A stretch of DNA of 64,000 nt from Leadbetterella byssophila DSM 17132 (GTDB taxonomy: Bacteria > Bacteroidota > Bacteroidia > Cytophagales > Spirosomataceae). Both the position numbers and the translations under genes were made by a program. Of the stretch, positions 35,059 to 44,353 are shown one piece after another. Location of the stretch: NCBI RefSeq assembly GCF_000166395.1, contig NC_014655.1, positions 2,914,001 to 2,978,000 on the forward strand, given 5' to 3'. Numbering within the stretch: position 1 is the first letter of the stretch; every line of letters starts with the position of its first letter. The notes under the pieces were generated by a model. It made no database searches and had not been told where the DNA came from. It saw nothing but the letters and a program-made list of their open reading frames with translations.

Positions 35059-36545
35059 TTTCTTTTCAAGGAATCAAGTACATTGTTTAAGTCTGGGGAT
35101 ATTCTCCAAAAGTAAACCCCACCACCAAATATGGCTACAATGGCCAAACCTTTGGCTGCAATCTCCAGCACATTGGGAATGAATCCTCCTCCTTCATGCC
35201 AATCCAATAATAAAGTACTACCAAATGCAGCAGCAGCTAGAAGAAGAACTTTAACAGTATTCAGATTGAAGGGTTGCATCCCAAATTTATACCAGATAAA
35301 TGCAAATTTCGAAAGATTATATAAAACAGTGGACAGTAATATGGCCCATGCTGCACCGTTGTACCCCGCCGTAGGAATGAGAACAAAGTTCATGGCGGAT
35401 AGAAGAACAAATCGGAACAAAAACAAGAAGAAGTCTACTTTATAGTATTTTGAATTCTTCAGTATCTCAGAATTTAGTCCTGTAGACATATCGAAGACAT
35501 TGGCTAAGCCAATCAATAATACTACCCACTTCCCCGCCTTGTACTTGTCGGGATTCGGAATGATTTCAAAAATGGAATCAATATTCGTCCAAACACCTAG
35601 AAACAAGAATAACCCTATGATGCAGAGATTTAATGCAGATTTATGATAAATGGTCTGTACCTCCTGTACATTTCCCTCCGCCCATGCTCTGGCTAATACA
35701 GGGTCACTTACAGAGGCTATGGTGTTCCTTGGAATAGATATTACCAAAGCAATACTAAGCGCAATGTTGAAAATGGCCGTATGCGTAAGTCCATTGTCAA
35801 ACATGGGTAGAATCAACTTTTCTAGATGTGGTAAGGCCGTAGCAGCAGCACTTCCGATCATAGTCCATAGACCGTATTTGATCATTTCGGGAAACAAGGG
35901 AGACCGTACGAAATCCCAATTTTTTACCAAAAAGAACTTACCTAGTCTTTTTACATAGAAAAGTAGTAGGACTACCACTAGGAGATAGATCAAAGCCAAA
36001 CCTATCACCACGCCCTGGAAGGAAATCAAATGTAGGAAATAGGCTACTACCAAAAAGGTGTTGGCCAGTTTCATCCCTATTTCTCGAATAATAGCGGGAA
36101 CTACCACCTTGAAATGAACCCTACAATATGCTTCCAGTAAGGTCTGGTAGAGCATAGAGAAAGTCAAAAGGGGCAATGCCCAAAAATATTGTACAAGTTG
36201 AGGAGACTCCGAATAAAGTCCTTTGAAAAAATCCTGGAATAAGAAAAACAGAACCAGGAAGACGATGAAGCCTATCAGGGGAACAGTTAGCAAGAAAGTG
36301 AAAATACCGTGGTATTTCTTCTCTACATCTGCAAATCTGTTGAAAAACCTTACAATAACATGCGGAACACCTAAGTTTATGAATCCTGCAGATACCACAG
36401 GAAAGCTTAGCAAAATGGCATATAGGCCGTTTTCTTCTGTACTTAAGAGCTTATTATATACAAATAGCACATTCAGTGTGCCTATGAGTACACCGGTATA
36501 ATTAACTATAGAGTTTTTTAGGCTCTCTCGAATGATAACTCCCAT
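35055..36545 (-). CDS. Polysaccharide export flippase (Wzx/MATE-like)
   Basis: A 496-residue inner-membrane protein with about 12-14 predicted helices, typical of the MVF/Wzx family that flips lipid-linked glycan repeat units to the periplasm. The N-terminal region SLKNSIVNYTGVLIGTLNVLFVYNKLL resembles the first helix pair, and the length is normal. No polymerase (Wzy) or chain-length factor lies in the window. It sits in an operon with two transferases and a methyltransferase, 4-nt overlap with the next gene and 3 nt from the previous, so it very likely exports the glycan these make. Confidence 0.9.
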   Translation of the reverse strand: MGVIIRESLKNSIVNYTGVLIGTLNVLFVYNKLLSTEENGLYAILLSFPVVSAGFINLGVPHVIVRFFNRFADVEKKYHGIFTFLLTVPLIGFIVFLVLFFLFQDFFKGLYSESPQLVQYFWALPLLTFSMLYQTLLEAYCRVHFKVVVPAIIREIGMKLANTFLVVAYFLHLISFQGVVIGLALIYLLVVVLLLFYVKRLGKFFLVKNWDFVRSPLFPEMIKYGLWTMIGSAAATALPHLEKLILPMFDNGLTHTAIFNIALSIALVISIPRNTIASVSDPVLARAWAEGNVQEVQTIYHKSALNLCIIGLFLFLGVWTNIDSIFEIIPNPDKYKAGKWVVLLIGLANVFDMSTGLNSEILKNSKYYKVDFFLFLFRFVLLSAMNFVLIPTAGYNGAAWAILLSTVLYNLSKFAFIWYKFGMQPFNLNTVKVLLLAAAAFGSTLLLDWHEGGGFIPNVLEIAAKGLAIVAIFGGGVYFWRISPDLNNVLDSLKRK

Positions 36546-36548
36546 TAT

Positions 36549-37418
36549 CTACGCAGAGTTAAACACTGCTTTTATCAGACCTTTCCTAAAAAAGGGCGGG
36601 TCAATGGTTTGAAAACTGTTTATAAAGACCATTAATCCCGGATTCGGGTAATAATGGTATCCTTTTTCATTAAAATACTGAGCATATTTTTCGAAATCCT
36701 CTTGCTTATGATAGGTGCATAAAGCAATTTTCTTCGGACGGTGTTTACCCATTCCGTCTAAAACTCGTTGCTCCGCCCCTTCCACATCTATCTTATAGAA
36801 AGAAGGATGTTCATGCTCGAAGTAGTGATCTAATCGAACCTCAGTTTCAGAGTTTTTATCTGATACATATTTGCGAATGATGACCACCTTCTCCTTCCAG
36901 GGTGCAAAGGTAGCTTGTAAAGCCTCTATCCACTCCTCATCTTGTTCAAAAAGATAGGCTTTTTCTAACTTTTGTATGTTCATTAAGGTGAATAAGCCTT
37001 CCGCGCAACCAACATCGGCTAGAATCTCACCCTCTTCAATATGGAATTTTTCATCCGTATAACAGTGTGGACTTTCCGGGTCTTGCTCCATGTAAAGTCC
37101 GTTAAGAAGAAGTTTAATGGTAGCAGGATTTTGAGATCTTTTAAAGAATAGCTTACCCCAGCGGGTGGGAACGTAAGGTAGCCCATTTTCAAAAGCTACA
37201 TGAATGCTAGATGGCGAGTATTTCTCTTGAAAAGGAGCCACAAAAACCCCTAATTTATGATCCTTAAGATATGCCAAAGCATGATTAACCTCCGGATCCG
37301 TACTAGGGTTTTCGGAATAGTACCTTAATATAGAGCTTTTCGTCTTCTCTAAATGCTTGTTAAATTGATATACTCTTTTTCTAGCTAGGAATTTTCTCTT
37401 TAGTTCTTTGAATATCAT
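36549..37418 (-). CDS. FkbM-family methyltransferase
   Basis: A 289-residue SAM-dependent methyltransferase. The SAM site appears as ILADVGCAEGLFTL followed by AYLFEQDEEWIEAL, and the FkbM hallmark FYKIDVEGAEQRVLDGM is present. Family members O-methylate sugars or other small groups; in a glycan operon a sugar substrate is the natural inference. It overlaps the end of the upstream transferase by 38 nt, unusually long for co-translated genes, but no later start gives a better N-terminus. Confidence 0.88.
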   Translation of the reverse strand: MIFKELKRKFLARKRVYQFNKHLEKTKSSILRYYSENPSTDPEVNHALAYLKDHKLGVFVAPFQEKYSPSSIHVAFENGLPYVPTRWGKLFFKRSQNPATIKLLLNGLYMEQDPESPHCYTDEKFHIEEGEILADVGCAEGLFTLMNIQKLEKAYLFEQDEEWIEALQATFAPWKEKVVIIRKYVSDKNSETEVRLDHYFEHEHPSFYKIDVEGAEQRVLDGMGKHRPKKIALCTYHKQEDFEKYAQYFNEKGYHYYPNPGLMVFINSFQTIDPPFFRKGLIKAVFNSA

Positions 37419-38277
37419 TGAGGTATGCTCCAGGTTGAATTGATTGATTTCTAAATCGTTGAATAGGTAAAGTAAGTAATTTTATCATCATTTTTAGATA
37501 AGGTATAGGACTTTGCCCTTTAACAGGGGCTAATATAGCCTTTTTCCCAGCCGCTAATACACTATATGCATAGGCACTTAATACTGATCTTTTTAAATTT
37601 ACAGCTTCCGTAATATAGTAGAGAAATTCTGAGTGCAACAGCTTTTCCGGAGAACTTGGTCTGTTCTCTCTGCAGTGAAATGCTTTAGCCTGAGGGATAT
37701 AGGCGATTTTATAACCGAAATAATGTAGCCTGTTTACATAGTCCACATCTTCCCCGTAATGAGGAAAAAGGGGACTGAAGCCTCCTACCTTTTGGATCAC
37801 AGCAGTAGGTATCCACCAAAAAGCTGCATTTATAAAGTTAACAGGCACTATATCAGCTGCCGGTATAGTATCATCTAACTTTGTATAGCTTTTAAATCCA
37901 AAATCTAATTCGCTTCCAGAGCCATTGTAATGGAGAGGGGATAAAATACCTAAAGCAGGATATTTTTCTCCAATTTGCTTTAATTTTTCTATGGTGTCAA
38001 ATTCCAAATAAGTGTCTTGGTTCACAAGGAAAACCGTATCATAATCGTTCTGAAGGGCATACTCAAAGCCTAGATTATTAGCAGCTCCAAACCCTAAGTT
38101 CTTCTTGTTTTGAAGTAGAACAACTTCTGGAAAATCCCTCATAATTCTTGTACAAGTCTGATCCGTGGAGGCATTATCCACCACCAGCACATCCGTAGAG
38201 GGGTGTTTTAAACTTTTTAAACACCTATCTAACCACGGTTCAAAATTGTAGGATACGATAACCGCTAAAATCTTCAT
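37381..38277 (-). CDS. Glycosyltransferase family 2
   Basis: A 298-residue GT-A transferase with AVIVSYNFEPWLDRCLKSL, the DxD-type VVDNASTDQT and VFLVNQD signatures, and a later FPHYGEDVDYVNRLHYFGYK. The layout is like rhamnosyltransferases of surface polysaccharide clusters, though the sugar is not certain. First gene of the operon; a TAnnTTTG element lies 6 nt upstream. Confidence 0.92.
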   Translation of the reverse strand: MKILAVIVSYNFEPWLDRCLKSLKHPSTDVLVVDNASTDQTCTRIMRDFPEVVLLQNKKNLGFGAANNLGFEYALQNDYDTVFLVNQDTYLEFDTIEKLKQIGEKYPALGILSPLHYNGSGSELDFGFKSYTKLDDTIPAADIVPVNFINAAFWWIPTAVIQKVGGFSPLFPHYGEDVDYVNRLHYFGYKIAYIPQAKAFHCRENRPSSPEKLLHSEFLYYITEAVNLKRSVLSAYAYSVLAAGKKAILAPVKGQSPIPYLKMMIKLLTLPIQRFRNQSIQPGAYLNDIQRTKEKIPS

Positions 38278-38282
38278 ACCTA

Positions 38283-38290
38283 CAAATGTA
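38283..38290 (-). promoter_or_regulatory. -7 element of the glycan operon
   Basis: CAAATGTA on the plus strand is TACATTTG on the minus strand. It lies only 6 nt before the start codon, so the mRNA would be leaderless or the match is coincidental. Confidence 0.35.
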
Positions 38291-38429
38291 TAGGCAATTT
38301 GAAGAACTTACACCTGCATGTAAATTTTTAGGAGGCACTCCTTCAGGGAAATTGCTCTATTTTAACGATTTTATCTTCATTATTGCTCAATTAACCTAGC
38401 ATTTCTATGGACATGTGAAGGCATTCCCC

Positions 38430-38438
38430 TAATTTTGC
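38430..38438 (+). promoter_or_regulatory. -7 element of the aminotransferase-division operon
   Basis: TAATTTTGC matches TAnnTTTGC exactly, 29 nt before the start of the aminotransferase at 38467. Confidence 0.55.
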
Positions 38439-38466
38439 GGCTCACTATTAAACATTTTTTCTAACC

Positions 38467-39663
38467 ATGGCACAGGTATTAGCCGACAGAATCAATAATC
38501 TGGAAGAATCCTCTACCCTCGCGATGTCCAAAAAGTCAAGAGAATTGGCTGCTCAAGGACACAAAGTCATTAACCTTTCCATAGGTGAGCCTGATTTCAA
38601 GACACCTAAACACATTTGTGATGCCGCGAAGGATGCCATAGATAAGGGTTTTCATTCCTACACTCCGGTAGCAGGAATTCCTGAACTAAGAAAAGCTATT
38701 TCTGAGAAGTTTAAACGCGATAATAATATAGATTGGGCGCCTGAAAACATTGTGGTTTCTACAGGAGCTAAGCATTCTCTAGCCAATGTGATTTCTGTAT
38801 TAGTTAACCCAGGTGATGAAGTGATCATTTTGGCACCTTATTGGGTAAGCTACTCAGAGATGGTGAAACTTGCCGAAGGAAATTCAGTAGTATTAGAAGG
38901 TGCTTTTGAAAATGATTTCAAAGTGACTGCTGAACAGTTAGAGAAAGCCATCACAGAGAAAACCAAGGTGGTGATGTTCGCTTCTCCGAATAACCCTACC
39001 GGTTCGGTTTATAGTGAGTCTGAATTGAGAGCTATCGCTAAGGTGATAGAAGAACATCCTAACGTATTCGTGTTGGCAGATGAAATCTACGAATACATCA
39101 ACTTCCGTGAGGAGGGACATTTTAGTATTGGATCTATCCCTGAGATTAAAGATAGAGTGATTACCGTGAATGGTATGGCAAAGGGATTTGCTATGACAGG
39201 TTGGAGAATAGGATTTATAGGTGCAGCAAAATGGATTGCAGATGGAGTAGAGAAACTTCAAGGACAAATCACTTCTGGAACCAACCATATCGCTCAAAGA
39301 GCATCTGTAGTGGCTTGGGATGATATGTCTGCCGCTGAAACCATGCGTAAAGCTTACCTTCAGCGAAGAGATATAGTGGTGAACTTACTGAAGGAAATCC
39401 CTGGTTTCAAAGTAAATGTACCTGAAGGAGCATTCTATGCTTTCCCTGATGTGAGTGCTTACTTTGGAAAATCAGACGGGGAAAAGGTCATTGCTAACTC
39501 GGATGACTTAGCCCTTTGGTTACTGGAAAAAGCCTATGTAGCCACGGTAGCTGGATCTGGTTTTGGAGCTCCTAATTGTATTAGAATATCTACTGCCGCC
39601 TCAGAAGAATCATTACGTGAAGCTATAGCTCGTATCAAAGAAGCCGTAGCTACATTAAAATAA
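38467..39663 (+). CDS. aspC: Aspartate aminotransferase (class I)
   Basis: A 398-residue fold-type I PLP enzyme, soluble. The PLP-lysine motif NGMAKGFAMTGWRIGF (about residues 233-248), substrate loop FASPNNPTGSVYSE and the C-terminal CIRISTAAS with its substrate-binding Arg are all present. It interconverts aspartate/oxaloacetate and glutamate/2-oxoglutarate and may also serve aromatic amino acids; subgroup Ib is likely from the IGEPDFKTP N-terminus. It is followed 3 nt later by rsmH, so both are probably one unit. Confidence 0.95.
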   Translation: MAQVLADRINNLEESSTLAMSKKSRELAAQGHKVINLSIGEPDFKTPKHICDAAKDAIDKGFHSYTPVAGIPELRKAISEKFKRDNNIDWAPENIVVSTGAKHSLANVISVLVNPGDEVIILAPYWVSYSEMVKLAEGNSVVLEGAFENDFKVTAEQLEKAITEKTKVVMFASPNNPTGSVYSESELRAIAKVIEEHPNVFVLADEIYEYINFREEGHFSIGSIPEIKDRVITVNGMAKGFAMTGWRIGFIGAAKWIADGVEKLQGQITSGTNHIAQRASVVAWDDMSAAETMRKAYLQRRDIVVNLLKEIPGFKVNVPEGAFYAFPDVSAYFGKSDGEKVIANSDDLALWLLEKAYVATVAGSGFGAPNCIRISTAASEESLREAIARIKEAVATLK

Positions 39664-39666
39664 GAG

Positions 39667-40572
39667 ATGGATTACTCGTATCATAAACCGGTAATGCTTA
39701 CAGAATGCCTTCAGGGTCTTAATATCCGCCCTGATGGCATTTATGTAGATGTTACTTTCGGAGGTGGAGGCCACTCCAGAGAAATTCTAAAGCACTTGAC
39801 TACCGGGCACCTCTATGGATTTGACCAGGATGCGGATGCCCAAGAACAAGCTTCAAAGATCTCCTCTCCGAACTTCACCTTTATCCGCGCAAACTTTAGA
39901 AATATTAGAAAGTACCTTAAGATCTACGGTGTAAGTAAAGTAGATGGCATATTAGCTGATTTAGGTATTTCTTCCCACCAGATAGATACTCCTGAGAGAG
40001 GATTCTCCACACGTTTTGATGGAGAGTTAGATATGAGAATGAATACCTCTACCGGTATAAGTGCAAAAGAGGTAGTAAATGAGTACGCTGAAGATGAATT
40101 ACATAAGATCTTTGGTATGTACGGAGAATTGAAAAATGCTAGAAGTGTAGCCCGAGCTATAGCATTGGAAAAAGGAAATATCCATACGGTTCAAGATCTC
40201 AAAGATACACTTAAACATCTGGCTCCTAGAGGGAAGGAGAATAAATTCTATGCACAGGTCTTCCAGGCACTACGTATAGAAGTTAATGAAGAACTAAAGG
40301 TTTTAGAAGAATTCTTGCTTCAAGTTCCTGAAGTTCTGGCTCCTGGAGGAAGACTAGTGGTGATGTCTTACCACTCTCTAGAAGATAGACCCGTGAAGAA
40401 TTTTATTCGCAGTGGAAAGTTCTACGGAGAAGTGGAAAAAGACTTATTTGGGAATGAAATTAAACCACTACAAGCTGTTACAAGGAAGGCTGTAGAAGCG
40501 TCTGAGGCAGAAATAGCTGAAAACCCCCGTGCCAGAAGTGCAAAACTTAGAATAGCAGAGAAGCCGGAGTAA
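39667..40572 (+). CDS. rsmH: 16S rRNA m4C1402 methyltransferase
   Basis: A 301-residue MraW/RsmH enzyme that N4-methylates C1402 in the decoding centre of 16S rRNA. The SAM motif VDVTFGGGGHSREIL (about residues 28-42), the DGILADLGISSHQID element and the family signature MSYHSLEDRPVKNFI are clear. It opens the division and cell-wall cluster and is followed by ftsL and ftsI. The usual preceding mraZ is absent from this window. Confidence 0.97.
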   Translation: MDYSYHKPVMLTECLQGLNIRPDGIYVDVTFGGGGHSREILKHLTTGHLYGFDQDADAQEQASKISSPNFTFIRANFRNIRKYLKIYGVSKVDGILADLGISSHQIDTPERGFSTRFDGELDMRMNTSTGISAKEVVNEYAEDELHKIFGMYGELKNARSVARAIALEKGNIHTVQDLKDTLKHLAPRGKENKFYAQVFQALRIEVNEELKVLEEFLLQVPEVLAPGGRLVVMSYHSLEDRPVKNFIRSGKFYGEVEKDLFGNEIKPLQAVTRKAVEASEAEIAENPRARSAKLRIAEKPE

Positions 40573-40678
40573 ACTGTCCGGATTTATTAATGCTCCGAAA
40601 TTTTCGCTAGGCTTGCCGGAATATTTCCCGATTTTCTTTATACTTTTGGGTAGTGCTTTACCTAATACTTTCACAATT

Positions 40679-41041
40679 ATGAATCAGTTCCGTTCCAGGA
40701 AGGCTGCCCCTGTGGCTGCGCCCAAAAAGAGCTGGTTAAGTTCAAGTGCCGATTGGATTACACTCAAGCTTGGCTTAGAACAGCGGTTGACTCCCAATGC
40801 TTTAGCGCGAATTCTTTGGATGGGAGCGCTAACTATAGTCTACATTTACTTTCAGCATAATTTTGACCGCCTCATCCGTGAAACGGAAAGAGCAGAAAAG
40901 ATTTTACAGGAAAAGCGAGCGATGTTTATATCGTTCAAAGCGAATTATCTGTACTCCAGTAAACAGTCGGAAATAGAGAAGAAATTAGAAGGTAAAGGTT
41001 TTACGAACAGTCAATCTCCTATAAAAATTTCTAATCCTTAA
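40679..41041 (+). CDS. ftsL: FtsL-like cell-division protein
   Basis: A 120-residue single-pass membrane protein. A cytoplasmic N-terminus rich in Lys/Ala is followed by one helix (ILWMGALTIVYIYFQ, about 45-62) and a short periplasmic segment with heptad-like charges (ERAEKILQEKRAMF), the FtsL layout. Sequence conservation in this family is weak; the identification rests mainly on position between rsmH and ftsI. The start is ATG 40679, not the upstream TTG 40613. A -7 like TACTTTTG is found at 40641-40648. Confidence 0.75.
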   Translation: MNQFRSRKAAPVAAPKKSWLSSSADWITLKLGLEQRLTPNALARILWMGALTIVYIYFQHNFDRLIRETERAEKILQEKRAMFISFKANYLYSSKQSEIEKKLEGKGFTNSQSPIKISNP

Positions 41042-41045
41042 GTCC

Positions 41046-43139
41046 ATGTCCAACAGTAAAATCAAAGATACCTTTATTCTCAGGTCCTGGAAGGTATGGG
41101 GTGGCTTATGTGTATTAGCTGCGCTCATCGTTTTTAAGATCGTTCAGTTCCAAACTACCAAAAAGGAAGAACTCATAAACCTGGTCAAAGACACCCAGAT
41201 GAAAGAAAGGGTTATTGACGCCCAAAGAGGAAACATCTATGCTGCAGATGGAGTTTCTATTCTGGCCACTTCTACGCCGGAGTATAGAATGGTGTTAGAT
41301 CCAAGCGTAGCTAAACCGGAGGTTTTTAAAGAAAATATTACTCCCCTAGCCGAAAAGTTAAGCGCATACTTCAAGGACAAAAGTGCAGCGGCGTACAAAG
41401 AGAAGATCTTGAACGCCAGAAAGGCAGGTCTTAGATATATAGTGATCAATAATAAGCGACTGACCTATAAGGAAAAGTCCTATTTAGAATCTTTTCCACT
41501 TTATGATATAGGATCCGTAAAAGGTGGAGGCTTTTTTGAAGAAAGCGAAAGGAGGTTTCACCCATTCAATACTCTTGCAGAAAGAACCATTGGTAACCTA
41601 GACAAAAAAGATAAAAAGAAAGGAGCTACCGGTCTGGAAGCTGAATTTGATGCTTATCTAAGAGGAATTGACGGAAAAGGGTTTTATGAAAGATTGCCCG
41701 GAGGTTACATGAAGCCGGTAGATTTGGAATCAGATATTGCCTCTGTTCCGGGCCAAGATATTGTGACTACATTGGATGTCAATTTCCAGGATATAGCCGA
41801 AAGCGCTTTGAGGGCGCAAGTGGAAAAAACGCAGGCAAAGTACGGTAGTGTGGTTCTTATGGAAATTGAAACAGGGGAGGTGAAGGCTATAGCGAACCTG
41901 ACTCGCCATACGGATTCCAATGGTAGAATATTTTTCAGTGATGACATCAACTATGCAGTGACCAGAGGAGGTGACCCCGGGTCCACGTTTAAACTGGCAT
42001 CCATGCTTGCCATACTGGAGAAATCAAACCTTAAACCAGATGATTTTGCGGTTGAATGCAAAGGTTCTATCAGACATAAAAACGTATCCTTCACCTGTTC
42101 CCATAGCCATGGAGAACTAACTGTTCAGCAGGTTTTCGAGAAGTCATGTAACATAGGAATTTATGCGCTGATGAAAAGGACGTTTGGCTTTGGAAAGTCA
42201 GATGAGTTCTATAATTATCTGAAGAAATTTAGACTGGATCAGCAAACGAATTTCCAACTAAAAGGGGAACCGGCTCCATTGATCAAGAGCTCAAGCAGCA
42301 AGACCTTCAGTGGAACCACCATACCTTGGATGTCAATAGGTTATGAGACAAGAATCACACCTATTCAGATGTTAACCTTCTATAATGCAGTAGCAAATAA
42401 CGGATATTGGGTTCAACCTCTCTTGGTGAAGGAGATCAGAGCAGGAAATGTTACCATACAGAATCTCAAGGCCAAAAAGGCCTCTGATTCTTTTGCATCA
42501 AAACGCTCCATAGAATATGTGCAACAAATGATGAGGGGAGTGGTGCAAAACGGAACGGCCAAAAACATTCATTACGGAGAATGCACTACAGCCGGTAAAA
42601 CCGGAACTGCACAAAAAAGAGTAGAAGGAGCATATCAAAGAGGTACCTATTACACTTCCTTCATAGGATATTTTCCCGCAAATAAACCTAGGTATACGGC
42701 CATTGTAGTGATTGATGAGCCTATAGGTCAAAACGTCTATGGTGGTGATGTATGCGCTCCAGTATTCAAAACCATAGCAGACAAGATTTATGCCTATGAT
42801 ATGGGTATGCACAGGACTTTGGTCTTAAAATCTGAAGCAGACAAAGCTGCTTCTCAGATAGCGCTTAGTAAGGCTACAGATCAGGCAGCCATAGCCAGGA
42901 AACTAAATTTTGTCAAACGTCCTACTGGAGATGGATGGTTAAAACCTACTGTGGTAAAAAGGGATTCTGTAGCTTGGAAGGAGGAAAAAGTGGAGGAGTT
43001 GAGCCACCTGATCGGTATGACCCTTAGAGACGCCCTTCCCATTTTGGAAAATAAAAACTACATTGTGCGTTATTCCGGATTTGGAAGAATTTCAGAAGTA
43101 AGGAATGAAGGAAAAGTAGTAAATTTAGTACTAAGATGA
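41046..43139 (+). CDS. ftsI: Division transpeptidase (PBP3/FtsI) with PASTA domain
   Basis: A 697-residue class B penicillin-binding protein that cross-links septal peptidoglycan. N-terminal membrane anchor at about 15-35, pedestal domain, then a transpeptidase domain with active-site Ser313 in the GSTFK motif, SCN in FEKSCNIGIY, and KTGTA in TTAGKTGTAQK. A PASTA module at about 640-697 (MTLRDALPILENKNYIV) ends the protein. The ATG is 4 nt after ftsL. In most Bacteroidota murE would follow; here an M14 peptidase follows with a 4-nt overlap. Confidence 0.95.
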   Translation: MSNSKIKDTFILRSWKVWGGLCVLAALIVFKIVQFQTTKKEELINLVKDTQMKERVIDAQRGNIYAADGVSILATSTPEYRMVLDPSVAKPEVFKENITPLAEKLSAYFKDKSAAAYKEKILNARKAGLRYIVINNKRLTYKEKSYLESFPLYDIGSVKGGGFFEESERRFHPFNTLAERTIGNLDKKDKKKGATGLEAEFDAYLRGIDGKGFYERLPGGYMKPVDLESDIASVPGQDIVTTLDVNFQDIAESALRAQVEKTQAKYGSVVLMEIETGEVKAIANLTRHTDSNGRIFFSDDINYAVTRGGDPGSTFKLASMLAILEKSNLKPDDFAVECKGSIRHKNVSFTCSHSHGELTVQQVFEKSCNIGIYALMKRTFGFGKSDEFYNYLKKFRLDQQTNFQLKGEPAPLIKSSSSKTFSGTTIPWMSIGYETRITPIQMLTFYNAVANNGYWVQPLLVKEIRAGNVTIQNLKAKKASDSFASKRSIEYVQQMMRGVVQNGTAKNIHYGECTTAGKTGTAQKRVEGAYQRGTYYTSFIGYFPANKPRYTAIVVIDEPIGQNVYGGDVCAPVFKTIADKIYAYDMGMHRTLVLKSEADKAASQIALSKATDQAAIARKLNFVKRPTGDGWLKPTVVKRDSVAWKEEKVEELSHLIGMTLRDALPILENKNYIVRYSGFGRISEVRNEGKVVNLVLR

Positions 43140-44353
43140 GGAGTTTATTTGAGGCTCACGAAAGGTTTAAAGAGAAATCATTAAAGATTAGGAGATTTAA
43201 GCATAAGGATCTTGTAGGTTTATTCGCAAAAATCCCATTTGAGAAAACAGTTGTTGGAACATCCTATGAAGGAAGACCAATCACCAAGATTAAAGTAGGG
43301 CAAGGCAAAAGAAAGATTCTTCTGTGGTCGCAAATGCATGGCGATGAGGCCACGGCCACCATGGCTATTTTTGATATATTTCATTTTCTGCAGGCAAAGG
43401 GAGATGAGTTTCAAGGTCTGAGAGATTCCATTCTTAATGAATTGGAACTTCATTTTGTGCCCATGTTAAATCCGGATGGTGCAGAAAGATTTCAAAGGAG
43501 AACCGCTCAGGAAATAGACATGAATAGAGATGCGGTCTCATTGCAATGTCCGGAAAGCCGAATTCTTAAAAGTTTGGTCCTAAATCTAAAACCTGAATTT
43601 TCTTTTAACCTCCACGATCAAGCAAAATACTATGCGGTAGGGAATACAGGTGTTCAAACCACCATCGCATTTTTAGCTACGGCGTATAATGAGGCTAGAG
43701 AATGGAATGCGGGTAGGATAAAGTCTGCACAAGTGATATCATGCATGAATTCTGCTTTACAGGAAATTATTCCTAATCGAGTAGCCAGGTTCTCTGATGA
43801 GTTTGAGCCTAGGGCATTCGGGGATAATATTCAATTGTGGGGTAGCAGCCTTATCTTAGTGGAGTCAGGATTTTATCCTTCAGATGAAGAAAAGCAATAC
43901 GTAAGGGCTCTGAACTTCCAATCCATATTAATAGGCCTACAGTCCATTGCACAGCAATCTTATACCGGCTATAAGATAGAAGATTATGAAAGTATACCAG
44001 AGAACAATAGAGTATTGCTAGATTTGAAGATAAAGAATTTAGCAGTGGGCGAAGGGGAATTTCAGTATGTTACGGAGGTTGGCGTGATGCAAACGGAAAT
44101 AAATTCAAGGAATGCAAAGAAATTTACTCTTGAGAGCGTTATTGAAGAGTTAGGTGACCTATCCGTATTTTCGGGAATTTCAGAGTGGGATGCGCAAGGA
44201 GGTAGATTTAGGCCGATAAGTGAATTTCCGGAATTGATGAAGGAGTATAAAATTAAAAATGCTCCTAAATGCTTGAAGATAGGAGAACCAGCCACCTTTG
44301 TTGTAGATTTCGGAAATGCCCAGACCCTTATTCTTGATGGTAAAATTATTTAG
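43136..44353 (+). CDS. M14-family zinc carboxypeptidase
   Basis: A 405-residue M14 metallopeptidase. Zinc ligands His68 and Glu71 are in SQMHGDEATAT, the third His160 in FNLHDQ, and the substrate-binding residues in NPDGAERF and DMNRDA. No signal peptide is obvious, so it may be cytosolic. M14 enzymes remove C-terminal residues from peptides; related bacterial members act on peptidoglycan peptides, which would suit the position behind ftsI, but that is inference. Its start overlaps the ftsI stop and its end overlaps the next gene by 17 nt, so the three are one unit. Confidence 0.85.
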   Translation: MRSLFEAHERFKEKSLKIRRFKHKDLVGLFAKIPFEKTVVGTSYEGRPITKIKVGQGKRKILLWSQMHGDEATATMAIFDIFHFLQAKGDEFQGLRDSILNELELHFVPMLNPDGAERFQRRTAQEIDMNRDAVSLQCPESRILKSLVLNLKPEFSFNLHDQAKYYAVGNTGVQTTIAFLATAYNEAREWNAGRIKSAQVISCMNSALQEIIPNRVARFSDEFEPRAFGDNIQLWGSSLILVESGFYPSDEEKQYVRALNFQSILIGLQSIAQQSYTGYKIEDYESIPENNRVLLDLKIKNLAVGEGEFQYVTEVGVMQTEINSRNAKKFTLESVIEELGDLSVFSGISEWDAQGGRFRPISEFPELMKEYKIKNAPKCLKIGEPATFVVDFGNAQTLILDGKII

